A DNA stretch of 41,200 nucleotides. It comes from SVEL01 sp045126215 (lineage in GTDB: Bacteria; Bacillota; Clostridia; Lachnospirales; Lachnospiraceae). The position numbers were made by a program, and so were the translations under genes. Shown piece by piece: positions 7,665 to 17,211 of this stretch (position 1 is its first letter; every line of letters begins with the position of its first letter). The stretch spans positions 1 to 41,200 of the forward strand of contig JBGVOD010000019.1 in the NCBI GenBank assembly GCA_045126215.1, given 5' to 3'. The notes under the pieces are model-generated. The model ran no database searches, was not told where the DNA came from, and saw only the letters and a program-made list of their open reading frames with translations.

Positions 7665-8969
7665 TTATACACCTATATTAAAGAATTCTTCAACAAGTTT
7701 TTCCAATGCTCTTTGGTCTTTTACTCCCATTAGCTCCCTGGCTGAATGCATTGCCAATATAGGCACTCCTACATCTACCATTCTCATTGGTAGATATTTT
7801 CCAACATAACATCCAAGCGTACTTCCTGTTGTTACGTCAGATCTTGATGTGAACTTCTGATACGGTATATTTGTCTGTTTCATTATTTGTTCCAAAATAG
7901 CAATTGTTTCTGAATCAGTAGCGTATGTCTGTGAACATGCTCTCTTTATTACTACTCCGTTATTCAGTGGATTTTTGTTTGTTTCATCTGATTTTTCAAG
8001 CTTGTTTGGATGCTCACCATGTGCCACATCAAGTGATATACAAAAACTATTCATCACCGAATCAATATATTCACTTCTGTTATAAGAAAGTGCATCATAT
8101 ATCTTTTCCAATATCATATTGATAATATTAGAATCAGCTCCCTGTTTTGTCCTACTGCCAATCTCCTCGTTATCAAACAGTGAAATAGCGCAGATACTCT
8201 TTTCATTCCTACATTGAATAAGACCTTCAATTGCAGCTGCCACAGAGGTAATATTGTCAAGTCTTGGAGAGGAAATAAATTCATCATTCAAACCCACAGT
8301 TTCCGGAATATCATTATTATAGATGTATATTTCATAGTCCAGAATATCTTCCTTTTCAACCTTTAACATCTTTGCAAGATAACTCATAAAATAATCATCC
8401 TTGTTAAGAATTTCCGAAACCATAGTACATAAAGGCATCATATCTTTTTGTCTATTAAGTTCTATCCCTTTATTTACATCCCTGTTTTGATGAATTGCAA
8501 GATTTGGTATTGTGAAGAGAGATTTATTAAAATCAACAATCCGACTTTCAGGTTTCATAACATTATTTGTCTTAATCATAACCTTTCCGGCTGCTGATAG
8601 TGGTCTGTCAAGCCATGTATTAAGTATCATGCCTCCATACATTTCAACATTTACCATTCCATATTCAGCTCTCTTAAGTTCCGGATTAGGCTTTATATAT
8701 AAACATGGATGGTCGGTATGTGCTATTACCATTTTTAATCCACTATATATGTCAAGTTCTTTGCCAACTGTAAATGCAAATAAAGATGAATCATATATAT
8801 TGATATAATATTTTCCACCCTCTTCTATATTAAATCTTTTGCCTAATTTAAGGCTCTTAAATCCATTTTCTTCAAGTAATTCAATACATTTCTTTACCGT
8901 TGTAAATGAACATGTACATACAGATAACATATCAATTAATTTATCAGCCGTATTTCTAAATTTTTCCAT
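7665..8969 (-). CDS. M18 family metallo-aminopeptidase (aspartyl aminopeptidase-like)
   Basis: A 434-residue cytoplasmic dizinc exopeptidase that removes N-terminal, often acidic, residues from peptides. Expected M18 residues are present: HTDHP (H84, D86), the bridging Asp in SPRLDN (D238), catalytic glutamates in DNEEIGS (E268, E269), LDVAHGEHPNK (D314) and the terminal LAMHSARE (H408). The length is normal. The stop of the upstream HPP-like gene is only 14 bases away, and AAAGGA lies seven bases before the ATG, so the two are cotranscribed. It is probably a peptide-scavenging housekeeping enzyme. Confidence 0.93.
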   Translation of the reverse strand: MEKFRNTADKLIDMLSVCTCSFTTVKKCIELLEENGFKSLKLGKRFNIEEGGKYYINIYDSSLFAFTVGKELDIYSGLKMVIAHTDHPCLYIKPNPELKRAEYGMVNVEMYGGMILNTWLDRPLSAAGKVMIKTNNVMKPESRIVDFNKSLFTIPNLAIHQNRDVNKGIELNRQKDMMPLCTMVSEILNKDDYFMSYLAKMLKVEKEDILDYEIYIYNNDIPETVGLNDEFISSPRLDNITSVAAAIEGLIQCRNEKSICAISLFDNEEIGSRTKQGADSNIINMILEKIYDALSYNRSEYIDSVMNSFCISLDVAHGEHPNKLEKSDETNKNPLNNGVVIKRACSQTYATDSETIAILEQIMKQTNIPYQKFTSRSDVTTGSTLGCYVGKYLPMRMVDVGVPILAMHSARELMGVKDQRALEKLVEEFFNIGV

Positions 8970-8983
8970 ATTTATCCTTTCTC

Positions 8984-9928
8984 TTAAAGCTTACCATTAT
9001 CATCAATTATGTTTTTTCTAAAAAATGCCAATGCACACATCATAAACAGACTTATGCCTGCAAATATTTCAACAGGATATATATACAACTTATCTTCTGG
9101 TATCAGCATCGGCAGAATTCCCAATGCTCCTGCTGGAGGTATATACATCTTCATAAACTTCATTATGCTTACCACACATATCGTTGTAAGCGCAGCTGCA
9201 ATAGTTAATATTTCTCCGAAATAATTACATATAATAAGTCTCGCAATTACTCCTATCATAGCACACACTGTCACTAAAAATACAACATTTAATGGTTTCT
9301 TTCTGGCATTACTGTTAATATTCGAAAACTCTGTAAAAGCAACCATCAGAGGAGGCGCTATTACAAACTTATCAACCCATTTTATCATAATAAATGAAAT
9401 AATGCTTACAATTAATATTCTCTTTATCAAATTTATATACTCAGCTCTTCCCGGTGCAGGCACCTTTATATACTCTTCCTTTACTTTACACTTTGTTTTT
9501 ATAAGTATATATTCTAAAATAATAATTGTGAATGTAAATATTACAGAAGATATTGGATATATAATACTTTCGGTACCCATAAGTATTGGAAGTATTGCCG
9601 CTGATATAAGTGGTGCAAAACTAGTACCTGAATATATGTACAAAATGTTGCAAAAAATATATCCCACTATTATCTTTAACCATATCGGAATCGATACAAA
9701 TACTACCATTCCCAGACCAAATACCGAACAGATTGCTATAAGTACCACCATTCTTATTCTTGATGTTCTCCAGGATATAGTAGGGGCAATCAGAGTTCCA
9801 ACTGCTAACGCCGTAATCTCAGGAAATATTATTTCTTTTTCATTCATTATCTCTGATATACCCACCATTATCGTAACCAATAAAACTGTCAACAACAAGG
9901 GAATCTGTGATATGACACTTCTTCTCAT
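8984..9928 (-). CDS. Multi-pass membrane protein, HPP family-like
   Basis: A 314-residue very hydrophobic protein with roughly nine or ten transmembrane segments. The C-terminal block with PPAGALGILPMLIP resembles the HPP family signature, and an N-terminal block (FPEITALAVGTLIAP) looks like a related repeat, suggesting two halves. HPP proteins are poorly characterised; a nitrite-transport role is known in some organisms only, so none is assigned here. AAAGG lies about 13 bases before the ATG. It probably forms an operon with the M18 aminopeptidase. No promoter was convincingly found upstream. Confidence 0.65.
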   Translation of the reverse strand: MRRSVISQIPLLLTVLLVTIMVGISEIMNEKEIIFPEITALAVGTLIAPTISWRTSRIRMVVLIAICSVFGLGMVVFVSIPIWLKIIVGYIFCNILYIYSGTSFAPLISAAILPILMGTESIIYPISSVIFTFTIIILEYILIKTKCKVKEEYIKVPAPGRAEYINLIKRILIVSIISFIMIKWVDKFVIAPPLMVAFTEFSNINSNARKKPLNVVFLVTVCAMIGVIARLIICNYFGEILTIAAALTTICVVSIMKFMKMYIPPAGALGILPMLIPEDKLYIYPVEIFAGISLFMMCALAFFRKNIIDDNGKL

Positions 9929-10024
9929 ATATTTTTCTGCCTTTCCATATATTTCTGGACATCATCCTATAGCTTATATTACGAATCTTTTCATCTTTAT
10001 CTTCGCACCGACAAATCCTTACGA

Positions 10025-10066
10025 AGTTTTTTCTTTATAAGGCCAGAATATCATAAAGAAAAAACT
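10025..10066. repeat. Perfect 14-bp inverted repeat upstream of the HPP-like gene
   Basis: AGTTTTTTCTTTAT (10025-10038) is matched by its exact reverse complement (10053-10066) across a 14-base loop. It lies between the serA terminator-like hairpin and the HPP-like gene. It may act as a second termination element or leader structure, but the T-run is inside the stem rather than after it, so the role is open. Confidence 0.5.
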
Positions 10067-10079
10067 CTCTTTACAAATA

Positions 10080-10103
10080 CATCCCCCGCATAAGCGAGGG
10101 ATG
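10080..10103 (-). terminator. Probable terminator hairpin after serA
   Basis: On the minus strand CATCCCTCGC-TTAT-GCGGGGGATG forms a 10-bp stem with one G-T pair, followed by the moderately T-rich TATTTGT. The TTAT loop is the same as in the aroC terminator at 18775-18802. A second small hairpin (GAAAGC-TAAG-GCTTTC) lies between it and the serA stop. Confidence 0.6.
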
Positions 10104-10161
10104 ATGAGGGCCACAAATATTTATTTGCATTTGAAAGCCTTAGCTTTCCTATATTCATTAA

Positions 10162-11325
10162 TTATTTTACAACTCTTACCTTGATTACTCCGTCAAGAGC
10201 TTTAATCTTTTCAACTGCATCTGGTGTAGCTGCAGCATCAAGATCAAGAATTGTATAAGCAAAATCACCCTTAGACTTGCTTGCCATATCAGAAATATTG
10301 ATATTAGCAGATGCCAATGCACCTGTTAACTGACTTAACATATTTGGTACATTCTTATGGTTGATTGTGATACGTCCAGCCTTTGAGCAAACACCCATAT
10401 CACATGCTGGATAGTTTACAGAATTCTTGATATTACCATTTTCGATATAATCAACAATCTGATTTACAGCCATAATTGCACAGTTATCTTCTGATTCAGC
10501 TGTTGAAGCACCAAGATGTGGAAATGCAATAACATTTTCAGCTGTGAGGATTTTCTTTGTAGGGAAATCTGTAACATATTTCTTTACCTTACCAGAAGCA
10601 AGTGCTTCAATCATATCATCTTCATTTACAAGAAGATCTCTAGCAAAGTTAAGAACTACAACACCATCTTTCATCATTGATAAAGATGCTTTATTGAACA
10701 TTCCCTTTGTATCATCAAGAAGTGGAACATGAACAGAAATGAAATCACAGTCCGCAAAAATATCAGAGTTAGACTTTACAATCTTAACTTCTCTTGAAAG
10801 GTTAAGAGCATTTCCTACTGAAAGGAAAGGATCACAACCCATAACTTCCATTCCCATTGCAATACCTGCATTAGCAACTAACACACCGATTGCACCAAGA
10901 CCGATAACACCGAGCTTTTTGCCTTTAATTTCTGTTCCGGCAAACTTAGCCTTTGCCTTTTCCATTGTCTTATTAATTGTTTCATCATCTTTGTTGTCTG
11001 CAACCCACTGCATACCACCCTTCAAATCTCTTGAAGCCAGTAACATAGATGCTACAACAAGTTCTTTAACGCCATTAGCGTTTGCACCTGGAGTATTAAA
11101 TACAACAATACCTTTTTCAGCACACTTATCAAGTGGAATATTGTTTACTCCGGCACCAGCTCTTGCAACTGCAAGTAAGCTTTCTGGTAATTCCAATTCA
11201 TGCATAGCAGCACTTCTTACGAGTACAGCATCTGCTTCTGCAAAATTATCAGTTGTTCCAAAAGTATCAGGTAATAAATTCATACCTACTTTTGCGATTG
11301 GGTTTAAGCAATTAACTTTTACCAT
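10162..11325 (-). CDS. serA: D-3-phosphoglycerate dehydrogenase
   Basis: A 387-residue NAD-dependent oxidoreductase catalysing the first committed step of serine synthesis (3-phosphoglycerate to 3-phosphohydroxypyruvate). Visible are the Rossmann motif LGVIGLGAIGVLVANAG, the catalytic Arg region (RAGAGVNNI), the acidic residue in the VLNFARDLLV stretch, the histidine in FPHLGAST, and a C-terminal ACT domain (from about GRITINHKNVPNM) that likely senses serine. This is the compact type with no intervening domain. The frame opens at 11343, but AAGGAAG is placed properly for the Met at 11325 (MVKVNCLN), which is chosen. It follows serC by about 107 bases and ends the operon. Confidence 0.95.
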   Translation of the reverse strand: MVKVNCLNPIAKVGMNLLPDTFGTTDNFAEADAVLVRSAAMHELELPESLLAVARAGAGVNNIPLDKCAEKGIVVFNTPGANANGVKELVVASMLLASRDLKGGMQWVADNKDDETINKTMEKAKAKFAGTEIKGKKLGVIGLGAIGVLVANAGIAMGMEVMGCDPFLSVGNALNLSREVKIVKSNSDIFADCDFISVHVPLLDDTKGMFNKASLSMMKDGVVVLNFARDLLVNEDDMIEALASGKVKKYVTDFPTKKILTAENVIAFPHLGASTAESEDNCAIMAVNQIVDYIENGNIKNSVNYPACDMGVCSKAGRITINHKNVPNMLSQLTGALASANINISDMASKSKGDFAYTILDLDAAATPDAVEKIKALDGVIKVRVVK

Positions 11326-11432
11326 TTTTTTACTTCCTTCCATTTAGATATTATCTATATCACAGCAACCAGCCAGACTAGAAACTATCAGATGTCTGTC
11401 CGTTACATGATATTCAGGTTTGTAATAAAAAA

Positions 11433-12515
11433 TTATTTATTGTTCTTCTCAAATTCTCTCATGAATTCAACAAGCTTTTCAACACCTTCGATTGGCATAG
11501 CATTATAGATAGATGCTCTCATACCACCAACTGTTCTATGACCTTTAAGGTTTTCAAAACCAGCAGCCTTTGCTTCCTTAACGAACTTAGCATCAAGTTC
11601 TTCATTGCCTGTAACAAATGGTACATTCATAAGCGAACGATCTTTCTTTTCTACAGTTCCCTTAAATAATTCGCTTTCGTCAAGGAAATCATAAAGAATC
11701 CTAGCTTTCTTTTCATTAAGCTCTTTCATCTTTTCAAGACCACCCATCTTCTTTAACCACTTGAATACCTTGCCACAGATATAGATACCATAACATGGTG
11801 GTGTGTTATATAAAGACTCAGCATCTGCATGAATCTTATACTTTAACATTGTAGGTGTTCCAGGAAGTGTATCTTCTGTAATTAAATCTTCTCTAATAAT
11901 AACGATTACAACACCTGCTGGTCCGATGTTCTTCTGAACACCACCATAAATAACACCATACTTTGTTACATCAACTGGCTCTGATAAGAAGCATGATGAA
12001 ACATCAGCTACTAATGTCTTACCCTTTGTATTTGGTAATTCTTTAAACTTTGTACCATAGATTGTATTGTTTTCACAGATATATACATAATCTGCATCTT
12101 CTGGAATATTAAGATCGCTACAATCTGGAATGTAAGAGAATGTCTTATCTGCTGATGAGGCAACTTCTACTGCGTCACCATAGATTTTAGCTTCCTGATA
12201 TGCTTTCTTTGCCCACTGTCCTGTAACTATGTAAGCAGCTTTCTTATTCTTCATAAGGTTCATTGGAATCATAGCAAACTGCTGTGATGCACCACCCTGT
12301 AAGAATAATACCTTGTAGTTGTCAGGAATGTTCATTAATTCTCTTAAATCAGCCTCTGCTGTCTTGATGATTTCATCATAAGCCTTTGAACGATGGCTCA
12401 TTTCCATAACTGACATACCAGTTCCTTTGTAATCAAACATTTCCTCTGCAGCTTCTTTTAATACCTCTTCAGGTAATACTGCAGGACCTGCTGAAAAGTT
12501 GTACACTCTACTCAT
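11433..12515 (-). CDS. serC: Phosphoserine aminotransferase
   Basis: A 360-residue class V PLP aminotransferase converting 3-phosphohydroxypyruvate and glutamate to phosphoserine; it can also serve pyridoxine synthesis. Family features are YNFSAGPAVLP at the start, LFLQGGASQQFAM, DVSSCFLSEPVD and the PLP-lysine region YGGVQKNIGPAG, ending with HRTVGGMRASIYNAMP. AGGAGG lies eight bases before the ATG. It sits between ilvB and serA on the same strand, giving two of the three serine-synthesis enzymes; no phosphoserine phosphatase gene is in the window. Confidence 0.96.
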   Translation of the reverse strand: MSRVYNFSAGPAVLPEEVLKEAAEEMFDYKGTGMSVMEMSHRSKAYDEIIKTAEADLRELMNIPDNYKVLFLQGGASQQFAMIPMNLMKNKKAAYIVTGQWAKKAYQEAKIYGDAVEVASSADKTFSYIPDCSDLNIPEDADYVYICENNTIYGTKFKELPNTKGKTLVADVSSCFLSEPVDVTKYGVIYGGVQKNIGPAGVVIVIIREDLITEDTLPGTPTMLKYKIHADAESLYNTPPCYGIYICGKVFKWLKKMGGLEKMKELNEKKARILYDFLDESELFKGTVEKKDRSLMNVPFVTGNEELDAKFVKEAKAAGFENLKGHRTVGGMRASIYNAMPIEGVEKLVEFMREFEKNNK

Positions 12516-12666
12516 TATAAAATCCTCCTAAATATTTGTAGATATGTCTCTACTTATTTTTGCAAAATTTCCATGATGAAAAGAAATTCTGCTTGATATA
12601 TGTGAAGGGGCTGTAGCATTAGGGATATAAGCGACAGACCCTTCTTGTAAGCTTTCGCTTGCATAC
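12516..12666. other. ilvB-serC spacer with imperfect hairpins
   Basis: The 151-base gap holds an 11-bp imperfect inverted repeat (12604-12614 with 12634-12644, one mismatch) and a smaller one (12646-12652 with 12657-12663). Neither is followed by a T-run on the minus strand, so termination is not evident. No T-box elements were recognised. It may hold an internal promoter or regulatory RNA structure for serCA. Confidence 0.4.
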
Positions 12667-14358
12667 TTATTTGTTTTCTTTAGCTTTTAAATCTTCTTCG
12701 CTAAATGCTTCCGCAATTGCTCCACCTGGTGCAACCATTGGGAATACCTTATCATCAGAATCAATAATACAATCGATTAATACTGGTTTGTTAAGAGCTA
12801 CTGCCTTTTCAAGTGTTTCTTTTAAATCATCCTTGTTTGTTACTCTGAAAGCTTCTGCTCCCATAGCTTCTGCAAGTTTAACAAAATCAACACCATCATT
12901 AAGAATAGTATTTGAATATCTCTTGTCATAGAAAAGTGTCTGCCACTGTCTAACCATACCTAATACATGGTTGTTAATTACGATTTGAACAATTGGTACA
13001 TTGTATCTTACTGCTGTACATAATTCGTTCATGTTCATTCTGAAGCAACCATCACCAGCGATATTACATACTACCTTATCAGGTCTTGCCATCTTAGCAC
13101 CGATTGAAGCGCCAAGACCATAACCCATAGTACCAAGACCACCTGATGTAATAAGTGTTCTAGGCTCTTTATATTTATAGAACTGAGCAGCCCACATCTG
13201 ATGCTGACCAACTTCTGTTGTAATAATAGCATCACCCTTAGTTACTTCGTATAAAGTTTCAATAACTAATGGACCTGTAAGCGCTTCTTTATTGTACTTA
13301 AGTGGATATTTTTCCTTAAATTCTTTGATTTTAGCATTCCACTCAGGTCTTTCTGTCTTTGTAAGCTTTTCATTTAATCTTGTAAGAACTTCTTTTGCGT
13401 TACCAACAATACTTGTATCTGCTTTAACATTCTTGTTGATTTCAGCTGCATCAATATCAATATGTAAAATCTTTGCATCTTTTGCAAACTTCTTTGTATT
13501 ACCAGTAACACGATCACTAAATCTTACACCGATTGCAATAAGCAAATCACACTGTGTAACACCAAAGTTTGCTGTTTTTGTACCATGCATACCAATCATA
13601 CCTGTGTAGTGATCATTTGTTCCATCAAATGCACCCTTACCCATTAAAGAATCACATACTGGAGCATCAATCTTTTCTACAAATTCAGCTAATTCCTTTG
13701 AAGCATCAGCAGCAATAATACCACCACCTACAAAAATGTATGGCTTCTTTGCTTTATTGATAAGCTTTACAGCTTTTTCAATATCTGCTTCAACGATTTC
13801 TGTCTTAGCTTCTCTAACAATTGGCTTTGGAGCTTTCTTTACATAATCGGCTTTTTCTGCTGTGGCATCTTTTGTAATATCTACTAATACGGGACCTGGT
13901 CTACCAGATGCTGCAATAAAGAAAGCTTCTCTAAGTGTATCTGCAATGTCTTCAACATTCTTTACAATATAGTTATGCTTTGTAATTGGTAATGTTACAC
14001 CTGCAATATCTATTTCCTGGAAAGAATCTCTACCAAGTGCTGGCTTAGCAACATTTGCTGTAATAGCAACCATAGGAATAGAATCCATATATGCTGTAGC
14101 AATACCTGTTACAAGATTTGTTGCACCAGGACCTGAAGTTGCCATACATACACCAACCTTACCTGTTGCTCTGGCATATCCATCAGCAGCATGTGATGCA
14201 CCCTGTTCATGAGATGTAAGAACATGCTTGATTTCATCCTGGTGCTTGTAAAGAGCATCATATACATTAAGGATTGTTCCACCCGGATATCCGAAAACTG
14301 TATCTACACCCTGCTCTTTTAAGCATTCTATAATAATTTCTGAACCTGTTAACTGCAT
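12667..14358 (-). CDS. ilvB: Acetolactate synthase, large (catalytic) subunit
   Basis: A 563-residue ThDP-dependent enzyme making acetolactate or acetohydroxybutyrate for valine, leucine and isoleucine. Visible are the catalytic Glu in SHEQGASHAADGYARA, the FAD-binding middle domain, and the ThDP/Mg motif GDGCFRMNMNEL. Two Met codons are possible; AGAGG is three bases from 14364 but nine from 14358, so MQLTGSE is chosen. It follows ilvD with a 27-base gap. No small regulatory subunit gene (ilvN/ilvH) is adjacent, which is a little unusual. The biosynthetic form is favoured over the catabolic AlsS by the operon context. Confidence 0.95.
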   Translation of the reverse strand: MQLTGSEIIIECLKEQGVDTVFGYPGGTILNVYDALYKHQDEIKHVLTSHEQGASHAADGYARATGKVGVCMATSGPGATNLVTGIATAYMDSIPMVAITANVAKPALGRDSFQEIDIAGVTLPITKHNYIVKNVEDIADTLREAFFIAASGRPGPVLVDITKDATAEKADYVKKAPKPIVREAKTEIVEADIEKAVKLINKAKKPYIFVGGGIIAADASKELAEFVEKIDAPVCDSLMGKGAFDGTNDHYTGMIGMHGTKTANFGVTQCDLLIAIGVRFSDRVTGNTKKFAKDAKILHIDIDAAEINKNVKADTSIVGNAKEVLTRLNEKLTKTERPEWNAKIKEFKEKYPLKYNKEALTGPLVIETLYEVTKGDAIITTEVGQHQMWAAQFYKYKEPRTLITSGGLGTMGYGLGASIGAKMARPDKVVCNIAGDGCFRMNMNELCTAVRYNVPIVQIVINNHVLGMVRQWQTLFYDKRYSNTILNDGVDFVKLAEAMGAEAFRVTNKDDLKETLEKAVALNKPVLIDCIIDSDDKVFPMVAPGGAIAEAFSEEDLKAKENK

Positions 14359-14385
14359 TTTCATTTTCCTCTCTGTAGCTGGTTT

Positions 14386-16053
14386 TTATAATGAGCCCTT
14401 TAAAATAGCTCCTTCATTTGCTGATGTAACAAGTGATGCATATCTTGCAAGATAACCTGTCTTAACCTTTGGCTCTTTTGGCTGCCACTTAGCTTTTCTA
14501 GCTGCAAGCTCTTCGTCTGTTAAATCAACATTAATTGTATTTGCATTTATATCAATCTTAATAATATCGCCTTCTTCAATGAGTGCAATAGGACCACCTA
14601 CTGCTGCTTCTGGTGAAACATGACCAATTGAAGCTCCTCTTGAAGCGCCTGAGAAACGACCATCTGTTATAAGTGCTACAGATGAACCAAGTCCCATACC
14701 TGCAATGGCAGATGTAGGATTAAGCATTTCTCTCATACCAGGGCCACCCTTTGGTCCTTCATATCTGATAACTACTACATCACCAGCAACAATCTTTCCA
14801 CCCTTGATAGCTGCAATAGCATCTTCTTCACAATCAAATACCCTTGCTGGTCCCTCATGCTTTAACATTTCAGGAACAACTGCTGAACGCTTAACCACAC
14901 AAGAATCTGGTGCGATATTACCACGTAATACTGCAATACCACCAACTTCACTATATGGATTATCAATTGGTCTGATTGTTTCAGGATCTTTATTTACACA
15001 ATTTGCAATATTTTCACCAACTGTCTTACCTGTAGCTGTAATGAGATCTGTATGAAGAAGATTCTTCTTTGAAAGCTCATTCATTACGGCATATACACCA
15101 CCTGCCTCATTGAGGTCTTCCATATATGTATGACCAGCTGGTGCAAGATGACAAAGATTTGGTGTTCTGGCACTTATTTCGTTTGCCATATCAAGATTTA
15201 ATTCAACACCTGCTTCATGTGCAATAGCTGGAAGATGTAACATACTGTTTGTGCTGCATCCTAATGCCATATCTACAGTAAGAGCATTTTCAAATGCCTC
15301 CTTTGTCATAATATCTCTTGGTCTGATATTCTTTTCAAGAAGTTCCATAACCTTCATACCTGCATGCTTTGCAAGTTTGATTCTTTCTGAATATACAGCT
15401 GGAATTGTACCATTACCTCTAAGACCCATACCTAAAGCTTCTGTTAAACAGTTCATACTATTTGCTGTGTACATACCAGAACATGAACCACATGTTGGAC
15501 ATGCCTTTGCTTCGAATTCTTCAACATCCTCTAATGTCATTGTACCAGCTGCGTATGAGCCAACAGCTTCAAACATACTTGATAATGATGTCTTACATCC
15601 CTTAACTCTACCTGCAAGCATTGGGCCACCACTAACGAATACTGTTGGTACATTAAGTCTTGCTGCAGCCATTAAAAGACCTGGTACATTCTTATCACAG
15701 TTCGGTATCATAACTAAAGCATCGAACTGATGAGCTAATGCCATACATTCTGTAGAATCAGCAATAAGATCTCTTGTGACCAAAGAATACTTCATTCCTG
15801 TATGTCCCATTGCAATACCATCACAGACGGCGATTGCTGGGAACATAATTGGTGTTCCACCTGCCATAGCCACGCCGAGTTTGACGGCATTAGCAATCTT
15901 ATCAAGGTTCATATGTCCTGGAACGATTTCGTTGTATGAACACACGATACCTACTAATGGCTTTTCAATTTCTTCCTTTGTCATACCTAACGCATTAAAC
16001 AAAGATCTGTGTGGTGCCTGCTGCATCCCTTTTGTTACTGCATCGCTTCTCAT
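14386..16053 (-). CDS. ilvD: Dihydroxy-acid dehydratase
   Basis: A 555-residue iron-sulfur dehydratase converting dihydroxyisovalerate and dihydroxymethylvalerate to the 2-keto acids of valine and isoleucine. The cluster and active-site cysteines lie in IPNCDKNVPG and CPTCGSCSGMYTANSMN, with the late motif GRFSGASRGASIGHVSPEA. Length is standard. The start ATG at 16053 has AAAGGAAG nine bases upstream. It is 17 bases after leuB and leads into ilvB, so leuB-ilvD-ilvB behaves as one operon. ilvC is not in the window. Confidence 0.97.
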   Translation of the reverse strand: MRSDAVTKGMQQAPHRSLFNALGMTKEEIEKPLVGIVCSYNEIVPGHMNLDKIANAVKLGVAMAGGTPIMFPAIAVCDGIAMGHTGMKYSLVTRDLIADSTECMALAHQFDALVMIPNCDKNVPGLLMAAARLNVPTVFVSGGPMLAGRVKGCKTSLSSMFEAVGSYAAGTMTLEDVEEFEAKACPTCGSCSGMYTANSMNCLTEALGMGLRGNGTIPAVYSERIKLAKHAGMKVMELLEKNIRPRDIMTKEAFENALTVDMALGCSTNSMLHLPAIAHEAGVELNLDMANEISARTPNLCHLAPAGHTYMEDLNEAGGVYAVMNELSKKNLLHTDLITATGKTVGENIANCVNKDPETIRPIDNPYSEVGGIAVLRGNIAPDSCVVKRSAVVPEMLKHEGPARVFDCEEDAIAAIKGGKIVAGDVVVIRYEGPKGGPGMREMLNPTSAIAGMGLGSSVALITDGRFSGASRGASIGHVSPEAAVGGPIALIEEGDIIKIDINANTINVDLTDEELAARKAKWQPKEPKVKTGYLARYASLVTSANEGAILKGSL

Positions 16054-16070
16054 CTTACAATACTTCCTTT

Positions 16071-17153
16071 CTATACTCTTTCAGCAATAAGTGAACCCAT
16101 TTCTGAGCACTTAACCTGTTTTAATCCATCTGACATAATATCAACTGTTCTATAGCCTTCTTTAAGAACCTGCTTAATAGCAGCTTCTACAGCATCAGCT
16201 TCTTTATCTAAGTCAAATGAATACCTAAGCATCATAGCTGCTGACAAAATAGTTGCAATAGGATTTGCAATATCCTGTCCTGCAATGTCTGGTGCTGCTC
16301 CATGACTTGGCTCATATAAACCAAGCTTTGTGGCTCCGAGTGAAGCTGATGATAACATACCAATTGAACCTGTAATCATACTTGCTTCATCAGATAATAT
16401 ATCGCCAAACATATTCTCTGTAAGAATTACATCGAACTGTTTTGGATCCTTTACTAACTGCATTGCACAGTTATCAACAAGCATATTTTCCACTGTAACT
16501 TCCGGATAATCCTTTGCTACTTCTGCAACAACCTTATTCCAAAGTCTGCTTGTATCAAGGACATTTGCCTTATCTACGCTTGTTACCTTTTTATTTCTCT
16601 TCATTGCAATTTCAAAAGCTTTAATTGCAATTCTTCTGATTTCGTTTTCATCATACTTAAGAGTATCAACAGCTGTCATAACACCGTTGACTTCTTTTGT
16701 TTCTCTTTCTCCGAAATATAATCCACCTGTAAGTTCTCTTACAACGATCATATCAAAACCTTCTTGTGCTACACTTTCCTTTAATGGGCATGCATCCCTT
16801 AATTCATCATAGAGGAAAGCTGGTCTTAAGTTTGCGAAAAGTTCAAGTCCCTTTCTAATAGCAAGAAGTCCTGCCTCTGGTCTTAAGCGTGGTGGTAATT
16901 CATACCATTTATCCACTCCGACTTTTCCGCCAACTGCACCTAAAAGTACTGCATCTGAAGCCTTTGCTGTTGCTAATGCTTCATCTGTAAGTGGTACTCC
17001 TGTTGCATCAATTGAAACACCACCCATAAGTACTTCTGTATAATTAAACTCATGACCGTATTTCTTTGCAACAGCCTCTAAAACTTTTTTTGCCTCTGCT
17101 ACGATTTCTGGTCCTATACCATCACCTGAAATTGATGCGATATTAAATTTCAT
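16071..17153 (-). CDS. leuB: 3-isopropylmalate dehydrogenase
   Basis: A 360-residue decarboxylating dehydrogenase of leucine synthesis. Family motifs are SGDGIGPEIVAEA near the start, LLGAVGG, RPEAGLLAIRKGLELFANLRPA, the metal-binding ENMFGDILSDEASM and the NAD-binding HGAAPDIAGQDIANP. The ATG at 17153 has AGGTGG seven bases upstream. It follows yajC after only 58 bases without a terminator, so the amino acid genes may be read from the tgt-yajC promoter, from an internal promoter, or both. leuA, leuC and leuD are not in the window. Confidence 0.97.
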   Translation of the reverse strand: MKFNIASISGDGIGPEIVAEAKKVLEAVAKKYGHEFNYTEVLMGGVSIDATGVPLTDEALATAKASDAVLLGAVGGKVGVDKWYELPPRLRPEAGLLAIRKGLELFANLRPAFLYDELRDACPLKESVAQEGFDMIVVRELTGGLYFGERETKEVNGVMTAVDTLKYDENEIRRIAIKAFEIAMKRNKKVTSVDKANVLDTSRLWNKVVAEVAKDYPEVTVENMLVDNCAMQLVKDPKQFDVILTENMFGDILSDEASMITGSIGMLSSASLGATKLGLYEPSHGAAPDIAGQDIANPIATILSAAMMLRYSFDLDKEADAVEAAIKQVLKEGYRTVDIMSDGLKQVKCSEMGSLIAERV

Positions 17154-17211
17154 AACTACGCCACCTATCTTTTATGTTAATTTTATAATTAATGTTTTAT
17201 TTTGGTATTAT

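Noticed and set aside
9402..10040. A 212-codon plus-strand open frame
   Set aside because: It is antisense to the HPP-like gene, whose hydrophobic frame produces it, and lacks a ribosome binding site.
12516..12666. T-box or other amino acid riboswitch before serC
   Set aside because: No T-box conserved sequence, specifier loop layout or terminator was found; only imperfect hairpins.
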